A stretch of 51,051 bases of DNA, from assembly GCA_944325055.1 (NCBI GenBank), contig CALUYP010000036.1, forward strand, positions 1 through 51,051, read 5' to 3'. The DNA comes from an uncultured Elusimicrobiales bacterium. GTDB lineage: Bacteria > Elusimicrobiota > Elusimicrobia > Elusimicrobiales > Elusimicrobiaceae. The translations under genes and the position numbers were made by a program. Position 1 is the first letter of the stretch, and each line of letters opens with the position of its first letter. Under the pieces are notes generated by a model, which saw only the letters and a list, made by a program, of their open reading frames with translations, had not been told where the DNA came from and ran no database searches. Of the stretch, positions 8,531 through 16,745 are shown piece by piece.

Positions 8531-8998
8531 ATGAACCAGCAGGGTTTTACTTTAATTGAAGTATTAGTAGTGGTCTTAATTATAGGTATTCTCTCCGCCA
8601 TCGCATTGCCTCAGTATGAAACGGCGGTAGAAAAAGCACGCATGTCAGAAGCCATGATTAATGCCAAAGCGATAACGGATGCCGCCCAGCGGTATTTTCA
8701 AGCCAATCCAAATGATACGGTTATTTCCAATAAAAACCAAATCGCTGATGTAGATTTGAAAGGCGGCCAGTGGGTAGACGTCGATACTTATCAAACGAAA
8801 TTGTTTATTTATAAGCTGGGTGGCGAAAACGGACGGGTGGATGTTTATCGAACCGATTCTGGTAACACCACAAAATTCATCTATAATTTATGGCAAAAAC
8901 CGGAATTTACGGAAGGGGACACGCTTAAAGGCTGCATAGAGGGGACGGAAGATCCAGACACCGCAGAACAAATGTGTAAGTTCTTTCAAGGCATGTAA
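8531..8998 (+). CDS. Type IV pilin / pseudopilin-like protein
   Basis: Prepilin of 155 aa with a short leader MNQQG, cleavage expected between Gly5 and Phe6, then FTLIEVLVVVLIIGILSAIA, the conserved N-terminal helix with Glu at mature position 5. The globular part is acidic. Two Cys near the C-terminus (GC...MC, about residues 137 and 150) could form the pilin disulfide loop. It stands alone: no prepilin peptidase, assembly ATPase or platform gene is nearby, so it must rely on machinery elsewhere. It could be a major pilin, a minor pilin or a secretion-system pseudopilin; the sequence does not decide. It has its own promoter and terminator. Confidence 0.88.
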   Translation: MNQQGFTLIEVLVVVLIIGILSAIALPQYETAVEKARMSEAMINAKAITDAAQRYFQANPNDTVISNKNQIADVDLKGGQWVDVDTYQTKLFIYKLGGENGRVDVYRTDSGNTTKFIYNLWQKPEFTEGDTLKGCIEGTEDPDTAEQMCKFFQGM

Positions 8999-9006
8999 TG
9001 AACAGA

Positions 9007-9033
9007 AACCCCAAGAAAAAGCTTGGGGTTTTT
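9007..9033 (+). terminator. Terminator of the pilin gene
   Basis: Nine-bp stem AACCCCAAG / CTTGGGGTT with a 6-nt loop, followed by TTT. Confidence 0.8.
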
Positions 9034-9043
9034 GTATGTTGTG

Positions 9044-9068
9044 AAAACCCCCAGCTAGGCTGGGGGTT
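9044..9068 (-). terminator. Terminator of the mnmE-murG gene run
   Basis: Ten-bp stem AACCCCCAGC / GCTGGGGGTT (9046-9068) with a 3-nt loop; read on the minus strand it ends in TTTT, a few bases after the murG stop. Confidence 0.8.
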
Positions 9069-9073
9069 ATTTA

Positions 9074-10165
9074 TCATAAGTTTTTGAGTCGTTTGACAAT
9101 TTCTTTTGCAGCCGTCATCGGATTAGGAATATGCAAACGGGAATAAGCGGAACGCATTAAAAGAAGATCTTTATTTTTTCCCGTCAAACGATGCAGGGTA
9201 TCAAATAAGTTTTGCTTTAAGTATTTATCTTCTTTGACCAAACGAGCACAGCGTGCATTCGTTAAAATTTTAGCGTTATAATACTGGTGGTTTGCCGCTG
9301 CATAGGGAAAGGGTACCAAAACAGCAGGCAGCCGGCAGTAAATTAATTCGGCCAAAGTACTTGCACCGCTTCGGCAAACGGCTAAATCCGCCGTGCGCAT
9401 GAGTGCATAGATTTCATGTGAATACGGCAAAACGGCCACATTATCTAATTGTGCGTATTCTTCCCGAATCACTCCAAACCATCGTTCTCCCGTGATATGG
9501 ATAAACTGCCAGGAAGAAGCGGTAGCAGATGCCAAAGTTTTGATAATTTCAGCACAGGCTGAATTAAGCCCTTTTGCGCCTTGGCTGCCTCCAAAAATAA
9601 GCGCCGTACGTTTTGCAGGATCTAGTCCCAATCCTTCTAAAACGGCGGTACGGTCGGGCATATCCGCAAATTCATGTCGGATAGGAGTACTGGTTAAAAT
9701 GCCGTTTTTGATTTTTTTATCTACAGGAAGCCCCAGCATAAACAAATCCGCAAACTTTCCGCAGACTTTATTGGCAAGCCCTAAGCGGGCATTCGAATCA
9801 TGTACGGCGGTTTTAATCCCGGAAAAATGAGCCGTAAAAATAAGCGGAAAAGAGATATACCCCCCCGTTCCGACGGCTGCATCGGGTCTGAATTCTTTGA
9901 TGATCCGCCGGGTTTCCCATAAAGACTTACAAAATTTATACATAAACCGTATATGCCGCAACGGATTGACCGAGCGGGGCAAGCCGGTGAAATCAATTTC
10001 CCGATAACGTAGTTTATGGGCTTCCAACACTTGGGCGGCCGGATCATTTTTCCGTACGATAAATAGTACGGCCAAGCCTTGTCTTTTTAACTCTTTGCCA
10101 AGTGCTAAGCCCGGGTAAAAATGTCCCCCCGTTCCGCCGGAGGCAATTAAAAAACGTTTATTCAT
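9074..10165 (-). CDS. murG: UDP-GlcNAc:undecaprenyl-PP-MurNAc-pentapeptide transferase MurG
   Basis: Peripheral inner-membrane glycosyltransferase that converts lipid I to lipid II. It shows the N-terminal glycine-rich motif GGTGGHFYPG, GTGGYISFP, the linker-region FGGSQGAKGLN, and the nucleotide-binding segment SGASTLAEL...PAVLVPFPYAAANHQ. I chose the ATG at 10165 (363 aa), since the longer frame would start inside ftsW and add 14 non-conserved residues. The start lies 4 nt after the ftsW stop, so the genes are coupled. It is the last gene of the long minus-strand run and is followed by a strong terminator. Confidence 0.95.
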   Translation of the reverse strand: MNKRFLIASGGTGGHFYPGLALGKELKRQGLAVLFIVRKNDPAAQVLEAHKLRYREIDFTGLPRSVNPLRHIRFMYKFCKSLWETRRIIKEFRPDAAVGTGGYISFPLIFTAHFSGIKTAVHDSNARLGLANKVCGKFADLFMLGLPVDKKIKNGILTSTPIRHEFADMPDRTAVLEGLGLDPAKRTALIFGGSQGAKGLNSACAEIIKTLASATASSWQFIHITGERWFGVIREEYAQLDNVAVLPYSHEIYALMRTADLAVCRSGASTLAELIYCRLPAVLVPFPYAAANHQYYNAKILTNARCARLVKEDKYLKQNLFDTLHRLTGKNKDLLLMRSAYSRLHIPNPMTAAKEIVKRLKNL

Positions 10166-10169
10166 AAGT

Positions 10170-11414
10170 TTATTTATTCCTGTTTTTATAATGGGTAATA
10201 TCTTCACGCAGGTTATTTTGAGTATTGTCTACCGCGGCCATATTCAGGATAATCCCCATCATGACCAAAGTCATGATGACGGAAGATCCCCCGTAAGAAA
10301 AAAATGGCAGCGCAATTCCTTTAGTGGGCAGTAAACCAATTGCCATAGCCATATTAAAAAAGGCTTGCATACAGATAGTAATAGTCAACCCGAAAATAAC
10401 CAAACTGTGAAAATGTGTTTTTGCTACACGGGCTAAACTGATTCCACGGATCAGAAGCCAACAAAAAAATCCTAAAATAACTATTACCCGCAATAATCCG
10501 AGTTCTTCGCACATAATAGAAAAAATAAAATCAGTGTGTGCCGCCGGTAGATATTCTAATTTTAATTCGCTGTTTCCTAATCCTTTTCCGAACCATCCGC
10601 CCGAACCAACCGCTAAAAAAGATTGTACCAACTGATATCCGCTGCTGCCGGCTGTAGCAAACGGATCTAAAAAGGAAAAAATACGCTCCCGGCGATAGCC
10701 CACAAAAAATAATTGATGAATCACTAACGGCGATATGGCAATTGCCGGTATGGCCAAATGTTTCAACCGGGCTCCTACCACCAACAACATAAATACAAAA
10801 ACTGCTCCCATCAAGGTGGGCGTTCCAATGTCTTTTTCCGCTAAAATAAGTCCCAATGTAATCCCCGCTACTACCATGGGTTTAATAAGCAGTTTCCAAT
10901 TTTTAGCCAATTTCCCGGATACATTATTTAAATAATCCGCCACATAAATTACCAGCGTTACTTTTGCAATTTCCGATGGCTGCAACTTAAAAAATCCAAA
11001 ATCGATCCAGCGGTGTACATTTGCCTGAGAACGCGTAAAAAGCACTATAACCAACAATACCCAAGTGGCATACATCAAATTCATGGGCGAAAAAAGCTTT
11101 ATTTTTTGGAGTTTATCATAGGTTTGTGACAAAAATAATGCAGCCAAAATACCCATTGCATCAAACAAAAGCTGGCGTTTAAAAAAGCTGGTGGAATCAA
11201 ACGCACTGGATGAATACGTAAAAATAAGTCCAAACAGAACAAAAGCAAAGGTAATAAAAGCCAACCGTTTATCCAACCGCAGCGGCTGCCAGGCACTGAC
11301 AGCAGAACCCTTTTTCCCCGGCAGCAAATCCGACTTCCTGCTTTTATATAAAACAGGAGATTTTTTTATAAAGTTATTGCGCCGTTTAGGCGCTTTGCTG
11401 AATAAACGTACCAT
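10170..11414 (-). CDS. ftsW: Peptidoglycan glycosyltransferase FtsW (SEDS family)
   Basis: Polytopic membrane protein that polymerises lipid II at the septum with its partner FtsI. About ten hydrophobic segments can be counted, with the SEDS motifs SEIAKVTLVIYVADYL, GYQLVQSFLAVGSGGWFGKG and FSYGGSS. I chose the ATG at 11414 (414 aa), which begins 2 nt after the mraY stop; the longer frame overlaps mraY. A basic N-terminal tail of about 50 residues precedes the first membrane segment. The location between mraY and murG favours FtsW over RodA. Confidence 0.93.
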   Translation of the reverse strand: MVRLFSKAPKRRNNFIKKSPVLYKSRKSDLLPGKKGSAVSAWQPLRLDKRLAFITFAFVLFGLIFTYSSSAFDSTSFFKRQLLFDAMGILAALFLSQTYDKLQKIKLFSPMNLMYATWVLLVIVLFTRSQANVHRWIDFGFFKLQPSEIAKVTLVIYVADYLNNVSGKLAKNWKLLIKPMVVAGITLGLILAEKDIGTPTLMGAVFVFMLLVVGARLKHLAIPAIAISPLVIHQLFFVGYRRERIFSFLDPFATAGSSGYQLVQSFLAVGSGGWFGKGLGNSELKLEYLPAAHTDFIFSIMCEELGLLRVIVILGFFCWLLIRGISLARVAKTHFHSLVIFGLTITICMQAFFNMAMAIGLLPTKGIALPFFSYGGSSVIMTLVMMGIILNMAAVDNTQNNLREDITHYKNRNK

Positions 11415-11416
11415 AT

Positions 11417-12502
11417 TTATCTGATTTTTAAAGAAGCCAGCGCCAGCAACATCAGCATGGCTCCTACAATCCAAAACCGCACGATAACCTTTGGCTCCGG
11501 TACACCCAACAGTTCAAAATGGTGGTGTATCGGCGCCATTTTAAACAGACGTTTTCCATGCGTCACTTTAAAATAGCCCATCTGCAGCATTACGGAAAGG
11601 GTTTCCATTACAAAAATCCCCCCGGCTATGGGCAGTAAAAGCTCCTGTTTGACGCATAGGGCGGCGGTTCCGATTACCCCTCCTAAAAACAAAGAACTGG
11701 TATCTCCCATAAATACTTGTGCCGGATACGCGTTAAACCATAAAAATCCTAAACAAGACCCTATCAAGGCACCCATAAATACCGTAATTTCCCCCGCTCC
11801 GGGCACATAAATGATTTTTAAATAATCGGCAAAATTGACGTTTCCCGCCAAATAGGCAAAAATGGCATAAGTCGCCGCGGTAAATACCATACATCCGCTT
11901 GCCAATCCGTCTAATCCGTCTGTCAGATTTGTAGCATTAGAAGAACCCACCACTACCAGCATTGCAAAGGCAAAATAAAAAACGGACAAATCCACAAACA
12001 TTTTACTCATATATGGAATAATTACCGAAGTCGTATAATTGCCGTTTGGCGGATTAAGCGCTAAATACCCCACCACCACTACAGCCGTAAAAAGTTGGAT
12101 CGCCAATTTGATGGAAGATTTCATTCCTTCCGGATTCTTTTTGACCAGCTTGGTATAGTCATCCATCACTCCGGCAATTCCCAGCGTAACGGTAGTAAAC
12201 AGCAAAAGCCATATATAATTGCTGTCCCAGCGCGCCCACAGTAACACGCTGAGTACCAAACTCACAAAAATCAACAACCCACCCATTGTAGGAGTACCGC
12301 TTTTTGAAAGATGCGACGCCGGCCCATACTCGCGTTCTATTTGCTGAATTTTATAAGAACGTAGTTTCACAACCACTTTTGGACCAATCAAAAGAGTTAT
12401 CAGAAACGATGTAAAAATAGCCGCTCCCGTCCGAAACGTAATATAGCTGAAAATATTTAAAAAACTGAACTCTTCCGTAAATAATGAGAGATAATATAAC
12501 AT
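11417..12502 (-). CDS. mraY: Phospho-N-acetylmuramoyl-pentapeptide transferase MraY
   Basis: Integral membrane enzyme that makes lipid I by transferring phospho-MurNAc-pentapeptide to undecaprenyl phosphate. Signature loops are visible: GVMDDYTKLVKKN with the Mg-binding Asp pair, NATNLTDGLDGLA, MGDTSSL and APIHHHFE. About ten membrane segments. I chose the ATG at 12502 (361 aa, the family length); AAGGAG inside the last murF codons serves as its ribosome binding site and the gap to the murF stop is 4 nt. Confidence 0.95.
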   Translation of the reverse strand: MLYYLSLFTEEFSFLNIFSYITFRTGAAIFTSFLITLLIGPKVVVKLRSYKIQQIEREYGPASHLSKSGTPTMGGLLIFVSLVLSVLLWARWDSNYIWLLLFTTVTLGIAGVMDDYTKLVKKNPEGMKSSIKLAIQLFTAVVVVGYLALNPPNGNYTTSVIIPYMSKMFVDLSVFYFAFAMLVVVGSSNATNLTDGLDGLASGCMVFTAATYAIFAYLAGNVNFADYLKIIYVPGAGEITVFMGALIGSCLGFLWFNAYPAQVFMGDTSSLFLGGVIGTAALCVKQELLLPIAGGIFVMETLSVMLQMGYFKVTHGKRLFKMAPIHHHFELLGVPEPKVIVRFWIVGAMLMLLALASLKIR

Positions 12503-12506
12503 GAAT

Positions 12507-13850
12507 TTAAATCTCCTTAAGAATATTCTCAAAATTCATAGACCGCGAAGCCTTGACTAAACAAGTGCCCCCTTTTTTCAATACCGCGGACAATTCTGCC
12601 ATCCAACCGCTTGGACTTACCGCATAAAAAACTTTAATCCCCGGAAGATCTCTTAGCTTTTCATATGCGTATTTCATTTCCGGGCCGGCTAAAAAAGCAT
12701 ATTCTACCCTGTTATCAAGCAGCTGGCGCGCCACCAGCCGATGATATTCTTTGGATGTTTCCCCTAATTCTTTCATATCGCCTAACACGGCAATTCGGCA
12801 AATCGTATTTTCTCTTCCTAATATTTCCAGCGCATTTTTCATACTGGCCGGATTTGCATTATAACAATCCAAAATAAATTGTACTTTTTCTTTTTGCACC
12901 CTTTCCATCCGCATGGGCATAGGCGTATAAGAAAGCAATCCTTTTTTAACTTGATCCATATAAAGTCCCAATGCGATGGCCGCGGCCGCTGCCGCGGCCG
13001 CATTTAGTTGATCATGCGGTTCTAACGTTAAATCAAATATATAGGCTTCCCCTTTATAGGTAAAAGCGAACTTTTCTGTTTTTAAAATTTGTAAATCTGC
13101 GCTTGAAGTAAAGCCAAAGGAAAGGCTTTTTCCCTTATATTCCGTTTTTAATCTGCAAAGCATACCGTCATCGGCATTATATACCAGCGTACCGCCAAAA
13201 TTTAAACATCGGGCAATTTCGGTCTTTGTTTTATAGACGGTTTCCAAGTCATGAAAGAATTCCAAATGAGCGGCAGATACATTCGTAATTACCGCTACGT
13301 CCGGAACAGCCAACGCGGCAATTTCTTCTATATCGCCGGGATGGGAGGCCCCTAATTCAAAAATCCCGTATTGGTGTTTTTCCTGAATCTCTAATAAAGA
13401 AAAAGGAACTCCAAACTGATTGTTAAAATTACCCATATTGGCAATGGTTTCTCCGGCCGTTTCACAAATGGCGCGCAGGATTTGCTTTGTGGTACTCTTG
13501 CCGTTGGAACCCGTAATGGCCGCTACTTTAAGCGTACTGTTCAGACGGTGATATTTAGCCAATGCCTGAAGGGCTTTTAAAGAATCATCCACCAGTATAA
13601 AAGAAGCTTCCGTGTCCTTCGGAATAGGAAATCCTTTTTCGGCTAAAATAACCAAAGCGCCTTTTTGCAACGCTTGCGGAATAAACTGGCGGGCATCGTG
13701 ATTTTTGCCTTTCAGCGCAATAAAAGCATCACCGGGGCGGATGACGCGGGAGTCCGTCACGAAAGAGGTTACTTTCAGCTGAGGATGAGAGGATACCAGC
13801 TCCGCATGGGTAATTTGGGCTATTTTACTGACAGTTAAATTAAGCTTCAT
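12507..13850 (-). CDS. murF: UDP-MurNAc-tripeptide--D-Ala-D-Ala ligase MurF
   Basis: Cytoplasmic Mur ligase adding D-Ala-D-Ala, the last soluble step before MraY. It shows the Mur ligase ATP site GSNGKSTTK, the Mg-binding region with ELGASHPGDIEEI, the second-domain segment MRMERVQKEKVQFILDCYNANPASM and GDMKELG. At 447 aa it has the usual length. An eight-Ala run (QLNAAAAAAAA) in the central domain is encoded by a GC-rich palindromic stretch near 12980-13000. An AAGGAG site lies 5 nt before the ATG. No murE lies between ftsI and murF, where many genomes have it. Confidence 0.95.
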   Translation of the reverse strand: MKLNLTVSKIAQITHAELVSSHPQLKVTSFVTDSRVIRPGDAFIALKGKNHDARQFIPQALQKGALVILAEKGFPIPKDTEASFILVDDSLKALQALAKYHRLNSTLKVAAITGSNGKSTTKQILRAICETAGETIANMGNFNNQFGVPFSLLEIQEKHQYGIFELGASHPGDIEEIAALAVPDVAVITNVSAAHLEFFHDLETVYKTKTEIARCLNFGGTLVYNADDGMLCRLKTEYKGKSLSFGFTSSADLQILKTEKFAFTYKGEAYIFDLTLEPHDQLNAAAAAAAAIALGLYMDQVKKGLLSYTPMPMRMERVQKEKVQFILDCYNANPASMKNALEILGRENTICRIAVLGDMKELGETSKEYHRLVARQLLDNRVEYAFLAGPEMKYAYEKLRDLPGIKVFYAVSPSGWMAELSAVLKKGGTCLVKASRSMNFENILKEI

Positions 13851-13899
13851 ACATACTCCTTATACAAATCTGTGTCCGGCTTGGTGTTTTGTCAGCGGC

Positions 13900-15597
13900 T
13901 TATTGGAAATCCAGCTGGTCCGGCGGTACTCCTTTCATAGCGAGCATCCGTTCCATAATTTCTTTAAATACCGGGGCCGCCGTCGTGCCTCCGAAAGAAT
14001 ACTTGGACGGATTATCCAAAATCACCAATACCGTAAATTGCGGATCAGAAACCGGCGCAAAACCGCAAAAAGAAACAATATGTTTCCGTTTGGCATATCC
14101 GCCTTCTTCGCTTAACTTTTCTGCGGTTCCCGTCTTACCGGCAACGTTGTATCCCTTTATCTGGGCCCGTTTGCCGGAACCGGTTTCCACTACGCTTTGA
14201 AGCGCTTTCTTCATAATTTCAGTCGTTTCTTCTTTTAATACACGCCGGATCTTTATAGGTTTTGCCTTAGATTCCACTTTCCCTCCCGCATATTCAATAC
14301 GGTCGATAATATGCGGCTGCATTAGTGTCCCCCCGTTCGCAATGGCGGAATAGGCATTAATCAGCTGTATAGGCGTTACCGCCACCCCGTATCCGTATCC
14401 TTTTGTAGCGGTATCCACAACGGTCCAACGGGTATAAGAAGGCACATTTCCTTTGGACTCTCCATTAAAATTAATATCTGTTTTGGTACCAAACCCAAAA
14501 GCTTTGATATAATAAAACAAATTTTTAGCGCCTAACTCCAAAGCGATTTTTCCAGCGCCGATATTGGAAGAAAGCTGTAAAATTTCCGGAATAGACAAGA
14601 AATCTTTTTTATGCTGGTTATCCCGCACTACAACGCCTCGGGCCACCTCCCATTTCCGGTCGGACATTTCAATACTGTCCGTAATATGTACAACCCCGGC
14701 ATCCAAGGCCGACGAAATGGCAATCGTTTTAAAAGTGGACCCCGGCTCATAAGTAAATTGAAAAGCCAGCGACTGGCCGTCTTTAACCGGATAGGAAGCG
14801 GCCGCTAGAATCTTTCCGGTTTTCGGATCTTGTACGATGGCGATGGCATGCTCCGCACCGATTTCTTCCAGTTCTTTTCTAAGGGCATTTTCTACATAAA
14901 ACTGGGCAACGGCGTCAATCGTCAGATAGACGTTTGCCACGGAGAGTTCCTCTTTTAATTTCCGGTCATAAATAATTTCACCCCGGCGGGCCCGTTTGGC
15001 GCGTTTTTTGCTGATGTCCTGGCTCAGCTCCCTGTTGAACATTTGCTCTATACCTGAAAGTCCGAAATTCTTTGAGTTAGAAGCCCCAATTATATCCAAT
15101 GCACTCTCTCCATACGGATGAATACGTTCGTACTCCGGAGTCAACTCCAACCCCTGCCCCAAATTCGTGCGCAGAATTTTGGAAATTTTGATGTAATTAT
15201 CCGGTTTGATTTTTTTTGCCACAAAGAAAAAGTTAGAAGCCCTGTTCCATTTCTCCAAAATGCGTTTTTTGGGAATTCCCAATGTTTTGGAGAGAAACGA
15301 AATTGTTTTATTTTTATCCTGTACATATCTTTTATTAACGCCACAGGAATGCGTGCGTACCGATTCGGCCAATTCTCTGCCGTTAACATCTAAAATTTTT
15401 CCGCGCAGCCGGTCTTCCGCCAGATAATTGTAAATGGCGCGTTCGGCTTTGGAAGAAAATTCTTCATATAAAAACGTTTGCATATAAAACAACCGCACAA
15501 AAATACACAGCGGAGCCAATAAAATAAACATCCCCGCCACGCGCATGCGGCTTTTAACGTTAAATACAAATGGAGAAGCAGTCTTTTTTCTAAACAT
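13900..15597 (-). CDS. ftsI: Septal peptidoglycan transpeptidase FtsI (PBP3/PBP2B type)
   Basis: Class B penicillin-binding protein cross-linking septal peptidoglycan, partner of FtsW. It has an N-terminal membrane anchor at about residues 20-40, a pedestal domain with RLRGKILDVNGRELA, and a transpeptidase domain with all three active-site motifs: S287-T-F-K290, S343-S-N345 and K488-T-G490. At 565 aa it lacks the C-terminal PASTA domains of some Gram-positive homologues. The short spacing to ftsL (3 nt) and the position in the cluster support FtsI rather than the elongation enzyme PBP2. Confidence 0.94.
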   Translation of the reverse strand: MFRKKTASPFVFNVKSRMRVAGMFILLAPLCIFVRLFYMQTFLYEEFSSKAERAIYNYLAEDRLRGKILDVNGRELAESVRTHSCGVNKRYVQDKNKTISFLSKTLGIPKKRILEKWNRASNFFFVAKKIKPDNYIKISKILRTNLGQGLELTPEYERIHPYGESALDIIGASNSKNFGLSGIEQMFNRELSQDISKKRAKRARRGEIIYDRKLKEELSVANVYLTIDAVAQFYVENALRKELEEIGAEHAIAIVQDPKTGKILAAASYPVKDGQSLAFQFTYEPGSTFKTIAISSALDAGVVHITDSIEMSDRKWEVARGVVVRDNQHKKDFLSIPEILQLSSNIGAGKIALELGAKNLFYYIKAFGFGTKTDINFNGESKGNVPSYTRWTVVDTATKGYGYGVAVTPIQLINAYSAIANGGTLMQPHIIDRIEYAGGKVESKAKPIKIRRVLKEETTEIMKKALQSVVETGSGKRAQIKGYNVAGKTGTAEKLSEEGGYAKRKHIVSFCGFAPVSDPQFTVLVILDNPSKYSFGGTTAAPVFKEIMERMLAMKGVPPDQLDFQ

Positions 15598-15600
15598 TAT

Positions 15601-15858
15601 CTATTTTTCTTTCAAAACAACAATTTCATGTGGTTTAGCCGGAACCATTCCCAATTTATCTTCCGCCAGCTGAATAATGGTTTTAGGCCCCGCTAAGCGG
15701 GAAATTTCCAGCTGCAAATATTGGTTCCGGGCTTCTTTTATTTCCACTTCGTTCTGCAGTTGGCTGATGGTGCGCCCGGAACGGTTAATTTCAATCCGCA
15801 TTACCGCCACGCCAAATCCAAATAAGGACAACAAAAATAAAAGCAGGAAAATCCTCAT
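15601..15858 (-). CDS. ftsL: Cell division protein FtsL
   Basis: Bitopic protein of 85 aa with a short cytoplasmic tip, a membrane segment at about residues 3-19 and a periplasmic coiled coil (roughly 25-55) rich in Glu, Gln and Leu. The C-terminal segment LAEDKLGMVPAKP resembles FtsL/FtsB ends. It should join FtsB and FtsQ in the complex activating FtsWI. Sequence conservation in this family is low, so the call rests on size, topology and position between rsmH and ftsI. Its ATG overlaps the rsmH TGA by 4 nt. Confidence 0.85.
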   Translation of the reverse strand: MRIFLLLFLLSLFGFGVAVMRIEINRSGRTISQLQNEVEIKEARNQYLQLEISRLAGPKTIIQLAEDKLGMVPAKPHEIVVLKEK

Positions 15859-16745
15859 AGTTTTACTCGCTCAATGACCCGTAATTTAGCACTTCTTGCA
15901 CGCCGGTTTTGGCGTATCTCTTCAAACGAAGCGGCAATAGCGTGTTTGTTGACAAGCAGCCATTCCCCTCCGTGCGCCAGTTCCTTAAAACGGTTTTTAA
16001 CCAGCCGGTCCTCCAAGGAATGGAAGGTCAATACAGCCGCTCTTCCGCCCGGCTTAATCACATCGCCAAGAGACGCCAGCACTTCTGCCACCGCTTCCAA
16101 TTCCCCGTTGCAAGCAATACGCAACGCTTGGAATGTTTGCGTGGCGGGATGTATTTTACCCCGCTTCGAACCATATACTCCTTCCACGATTCGCACCAGT
16201 TGGCCGGTCGTAGTAATAGGCGCTTGCCGGCGCGCCTGCATAATCGCCAGCGCAATTTTGTTAAAATTCCGTTCTTCGCCGTAATCCTTTAAAATACGCT
16301 CCAATTCCGAAAGCGGCCAGGTATTTACAATTACTTCCGCATTCAGCGGGTTCCCCGTGTCAAAGCGCATATCAAGAGGCCCGTCCCGCAGTATACTAAA
16401 CCCCCGTGCGGGATTATCCAGCTGATAGGAACTTAATCCTAAATCAAATAAAGCTCCGTCTACACCTAAAATCCCTAATTTTTTCAATTCATCGGGAGCT
16501 TGGGTATAACTGGCATGAAAAACCGTCAAACGCCCGTCATGCACGCGTTCTTGTGCTATTTTTAAAGCCTCTTGGTCCTTGTCAAACCCCAATATGCGGG
16601 CTTCTTTTCCCAAACGGCTTAGGAAAAATTTGGCATGTCCTCCCAACCCCAACGTGCCGTCTAAATATATGCCGTTGGGATTGGTTAATAAGAAATCAGC
16701 AATTTGCGGCGCCATAACCGGCACATGAATCCACGTTTCACTCAT
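15855..16745 (-). CDS. rsmH: 16S rRNA (cytosine-1402-N4)-methyltransferase RsmH
   Basis: SAM-dependent enzyme (MraW) that methylates C1402 in the ribosomal P site. The motifs are HVPVMAPQ near the N-terminus, the SAM-binding DGTLGLGGH, the conserved DLGLSSYQLD and RGFSILRDGPLDMRFD, TFQALRIACNGEL, and the C-terminal TFHSLEDR. At 296 aa it is slightly shorter than the E. coli protein (313). Its ATG overlaps the stop of the upstream metallopeptidase gene by one base, and its stop overlaps ftsL, so it is embedded in the operon. No mraZ is present upstream. Confidence 0.96.
   Translation of the reverse strand: MSETWIHVPVMAPQIADFLLTNPNGIYLDGTLGLGGHAKFFLSRLGKEARILGFDKDQEALKIAQERVHDGRLTVFHASYTQAPDELKKLGILGVDGALFDLGLSSYQLDNPARGFSILRDGPLDMRFDTGNPLNAEVIVNTWPLSELERILKDYGEERNFNKIALAIMQARRQAPITTTGQLVRIVEGVYGSKRGKIHPATQTFQALRIACNGELEAVAEVLASLGDVIKPGGRAAVLTFHSLEDRLVKNRFKELAHGGEWLLVNKHAIAASFEEIRQNRRARSAKLRVIERVKL

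Noticed and set aside
11191-11424. Plus-strand frames inside ftsW, murF, ftsI and rsmH
   Set aside because: All lie opposite well-supported conserved genes and show no motifs or start signals.
12975-13005. GC-rich palindromic stretch in murF
   Set aside because: It is explained by a run of alanine codons in the central domain; not a regulatory palindrome.
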